Assembly: GCF_949628215.1 (NCBI RefSeq)
Contig: NC_134283.1
Coordinates: forward strand, 5,449,610 to 5,513,609
DNA length: 64,000 nt
Direction: 5' to 3'
DNA from: Phalacrocorax aristotelis
Taxonomy: Eukaryota > Chordata > Aves > Suliformes > Phalacrocoracidae
This document shows, piece by piece, positions 60,852 to 64,000 of this stretch (its first letter is position 1; every line of letters starts with the position of its first letter). The notes beneath the pieces are model-generated. The model was not told the DNA's origin and did not search any database. It was given only the letters and a program-made list of their open reading frames with translations. The position numbers and the translations under genes are program-made.

Positions 60852-63800
60852 CTTCAAAAGAATATTGGTAATCAATGTAACTTATAAGACACATACCCAA
60901 AATGACACAGAATCAACATAATTTGGGGGATTATTTTGTTTTCCTTAACACATTCCATTTACTTTATAGAATGTTTTATAAAATTAGTTTTATAAGATGT
61001 TTCTGGCATGTTTACAGAAACAAACTAACTATGAAAACACTAAAAAAAACCCCCTCTGCTCCACAATATGACCAGCCATGCCCTCTAATGGGGGCATCAG
61101 GGACATTCCAGCACAAGTGATGAAATGTGTGTATCTAAACACATTTATTATAATATTAGGGAATATTTTTCCCTAATAAAGCAAGTCAGTCTGTTGAGAA
61201 AAGGCCAGCAGATGGTGTATCATGATGGGTTATCAGATTATAACAGTTTTAAAAATACTTTTTAGAAAGTTTACTTTTTCGCTCTTCCATTGTATTTGTG
61301 TATTATACGACATACCACCAATCCTGGTGCTTTCCTATTGAAATCTAGACTAAAGGTCAAAATACTGACTAGTTAATAGAAGCATGTACTCAGATGATCA
61401 AGAAGGAAGGACAGAACCTGTGTTTCTATGTAGCTATGTCAATTCAATACTTGCAGAGGAACTGACTTAAGTATTTGAAGCAGTCTGAGTTTCTGTTGTT
61501 GTATGCAGCCCACAGTAGAAGTTCTAAAAATATTCTACAAGCATAAAATAACCATCATTATTCCCTTTATGACTTCAAATTATATTAATACTTCAAAACT
61601 TTTGATGCAAAAGCTGTCTCCCTTATAGAGTTACTAGTGGAGAATAGTGCTGGCAGGACTGAAGTCTTAATTTTCACATCAGCAGCAAAACAAGATACTC
61701 ATCCTACAAGAAGTGACATGCAATCGATAAATGTAATAAACCCAAATATTTTCAGAGGCAGCATACTAATAAGAATGCCTCTTTCTGCACTCAATCCAGA
61801 TCTGGGATTGGTACGTTTCAGTTGGGGCAACAAGATCATTTCCTAAACCTGCTTTTTCTTCTCGAAACCCACTCCGACCCACGTATGGGTTGAAGCAACT
61901 GAAACAGTCTCAGTGCTGTGCTACCGATTAAGATTTTAAAAGCAATTTTAAACATTTTTTTTTAAAGGGGATTTGTATTCCCAAATCACAAAGGGAAAAG
62001 CAGATTACCAATTACCAGTTTGAGGTGTAGTGATCAAGATGCATACATACTACTATTTGTTCTTGTAAATAACTGTATCCACAAAGCTAGGCTTTAAAAC
62101 CCCATTTAAGAATGTCCACTTCAATCTTTATGTTAAAAACATACACACCATCGAGGCTGATTGTAATCAGAAAATGCTGAAGAGATACACACACTTTCTG
62201 AAGCAAGCAAATCAATTTTCAAGCAAATAAGACGTGCTTATAAATGTGACAACCTCAGTACATTAAAGTACAATTTCTACAATATCAAGAGAACCGGTTA
62301 ACTTCAACAGAAACTGCATTAAGGCCCCACATAATAATTCACAAACATGCGTGCTTATGTCTACAATACTCTTGCTTCTCTGTTCCTGAGAAATTCCACA
62401 GCCATCTCTAATTCCCCTTTAAAATTTTGCATTTCATATCCAAGAGTATGCAGATGGGCTCTGTATATAAACAGGCCCGTTATTAAATGATGATTTTATG
62501 GATGGTCATCATTTTATTAAAAAAAAAGAAAAAAAAAAGACAGAAGAACAGGTGGATGCAGCCTTGATCTTTTCTGATGCTTCTTGAATGATCAGGCAAA
62601 AGTTCTAGGAGTTGATTAACTACGGCAAGTCTTGGTTTGTTGCAGACTGCCAAACAAAAGGGGACATTTTTGAAAGTTCTCCTACCACTGCATTACGACC
62701 CAGAGACACAGACATTGTAAAAATACAGAGCTGTGTTGCATCTTCATTTGGCTTAACAAGCAGAAGGGGCTTCAAGAGTGAGAAATGTGCTACTGTCAAA
62801 GGACTCGGTGCTGACAGACTGGGAGACATACTGCTGCTATGAACAAGGCTTTAAGAGCTACTCCTGCCCCAGGCAAATAATGATCTGAATTTCTGAAGAG
62901 AAACCATGGCAGGAGGAACTTGCAATATATCTACAAGTGATTTCCATGCTCAACATATTAGGCAATGGTGAGTTGCTGCTAGTTATCTCAAAGGCAGCAA
63001 GCCAAAAAATAGCAGTTTATCAGGCCTCCTCTATCAGACTTGTGTCCATGAAATACACACATTTTAAACGTTATCTTCAAAGGACATAGGCGTCTCTTGT
63101 TTATGCACACACAGATACACACACACTTAGTCTCAGCTTCTAGTCCTCTGCTGCTCTCATGTCTCTTTGCTAGCCCACAGAAGGAACCTACCATGGCCGC
63201 CAGACACTCATTACACAGGCGTTTTACATCACATGCTATAAGGTGGCTTTGTAAAAACCTTGACAAGGGATGTTTGAAAAAGGCTGCCACTCCTTTGTGA
63301 AGAAGAATGTGACTGAATTCAGTAGGTTCCATGTCAGTGTATGCAACCGCAGGTGCAAATCCATCCAGAGACATAATGACTTACAGTTAGCAGAAGTTGG
63401 TGTTTTAATCAGGAAGAAAAATGTACGCTGGCGTGAACTGCAGCGTAAGCCTGAATGGTTGCAAAAGACTACAAATAAGAAGTTGGACTTTTTTTTTTTT
63501 TTTCCTGAATCTGAAGGGTACTGGAAAGCACCCTGAAATACCCACTTCCCTGAAGCATCTTTAAACTTTCATTACAGGGCCTCTACACCAGGGTATTTAA
63601 ATTACATAAAATATCACTGAGATAGAGAGAGCCTGAGAGTCTGCTTCAAATCAACATATACAGCAGCACCTTTGGAACACCAACAAATGCAGTTCACAGA
63701 TCAGCCACTTTATGCCTGGCTTCATGAGCAAGGATGCATCATTATTTTTTCCTCTCCATGTTTAAAATACCAGTACTTCAATTAGGTGTTTTAGAGTGGC

Positions 63801-64000
63801 TTAAAAGCAGCAGATTAGCACTTCTGTAGGAACCAGAACGTGTTTTCCACCTGATAGGTTGTTTATTTTAATGAAGTACTGGAAGAAATTACAATCTTCT
63901 CTTCCTAAAGTGATTTCTTTTTATGTGGGACCTTTAAAAAAGGATTATTCTACAAAGTCAAAGCTGAATTTAGCTAGCTTTGCATGGCAACAGTCGTTAA
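60852..64000 (-). other. PLCG2 intron (continues past window)
   Basis: About 3.1 kb upstream of the penultimate exon. I searched the minus strand for the preceding C2-domain exon and did not find it, so the intron extends beyond 64000. It contains A-rich runs near 62518-62540 and a run of 17 or more T near 63488-63504. Confidence 0.7.

Noticed and set aside
62988-63374. Minus-strand frame of 128 codons with a protein-like first half and a GTAGGT donor-like site after it
   Set aside because: It lies inside the PLCG2 intron, resembles no PLC domain or other family known to me, and has only a weak acceptor. Probably chance.
1-64000. Bacterial-style systems (operons, CRISPR arrays, phage defence)
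   Set aside because: The window is spliced vertebrate DNA. No repeat-spacer array or prokaryotic gene cluster is present.

Overview
The window is vertebrate nuclear DNA, almost certainly from a bird. It has long introns, GT-AG splice sites, no operons, a low density of repeats, and CR1 retrotransposons whose 3' ends read as repeats of ATTCTATG (seen here mostly as their complement). Three protein-coding genes can be read exon by exon. All three are recognised from remembered human proteins, not from a database search.

Layout. Positions 1-20 kb are essentially gene-free, apart from a nested CR1 pair at 5.0-6.1 kb and a vector-like string in the first 60 bases. Positions 20.0-30.0 kb hold a complete five-exon HSD17B2 gene on the minus strand (390 codons plus stop). 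Positions 30-49 kb are intergenic. They contain a very old, frame-broken non-LTR retrotransposon at 32.3-33.9 kb that is not CR1, a 105 bp LTR-like element with inverted ends at 34.85 kb, AT/GATA microsatellites at 38.6 kb and several CR1 scraps. Positions 49.26-52.5 kb hold SDR42E1 on the plus strand, with a CpG-rich promoter, a short first coding exon and one large coding exon that carries a +1 frameshift in a run of six T. Positions 57.0-60.85 kb hold the last two coding exons and probable long 3' UTR of PLCG2 on the minus strand; the rest of that gene lies beyond the right edge.

The order HSD17B2(-), SDR42E1(+), PLCG2(-) is the mirror image of the human 16q23 block PLCG2-SDR42E1-HSD17B2, so this is conserved synteny. 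HSD17B2 is a microsomal 17-beta-hydroxysteroid dehydrogenase that inactivates oestradiol and testosterone. SDR42E1 is a membrane-anchored extended SDR related to 3-beta-hydroxysteroid dehydrogenases. PLCG2 is an unrelated immune signalling phospholipase. No operon-like cooperation is implied.

The items most worth a second look are: an unidentified minus-strand terminal exon candidate at 52.69-52.9 kb with its own AATAAA signal, lying between SDR42E1 and PLCG2; the ancient retrotransposon at 32.3-33.9 kb; the SDR42E1 frameshift; and the nested CR1.
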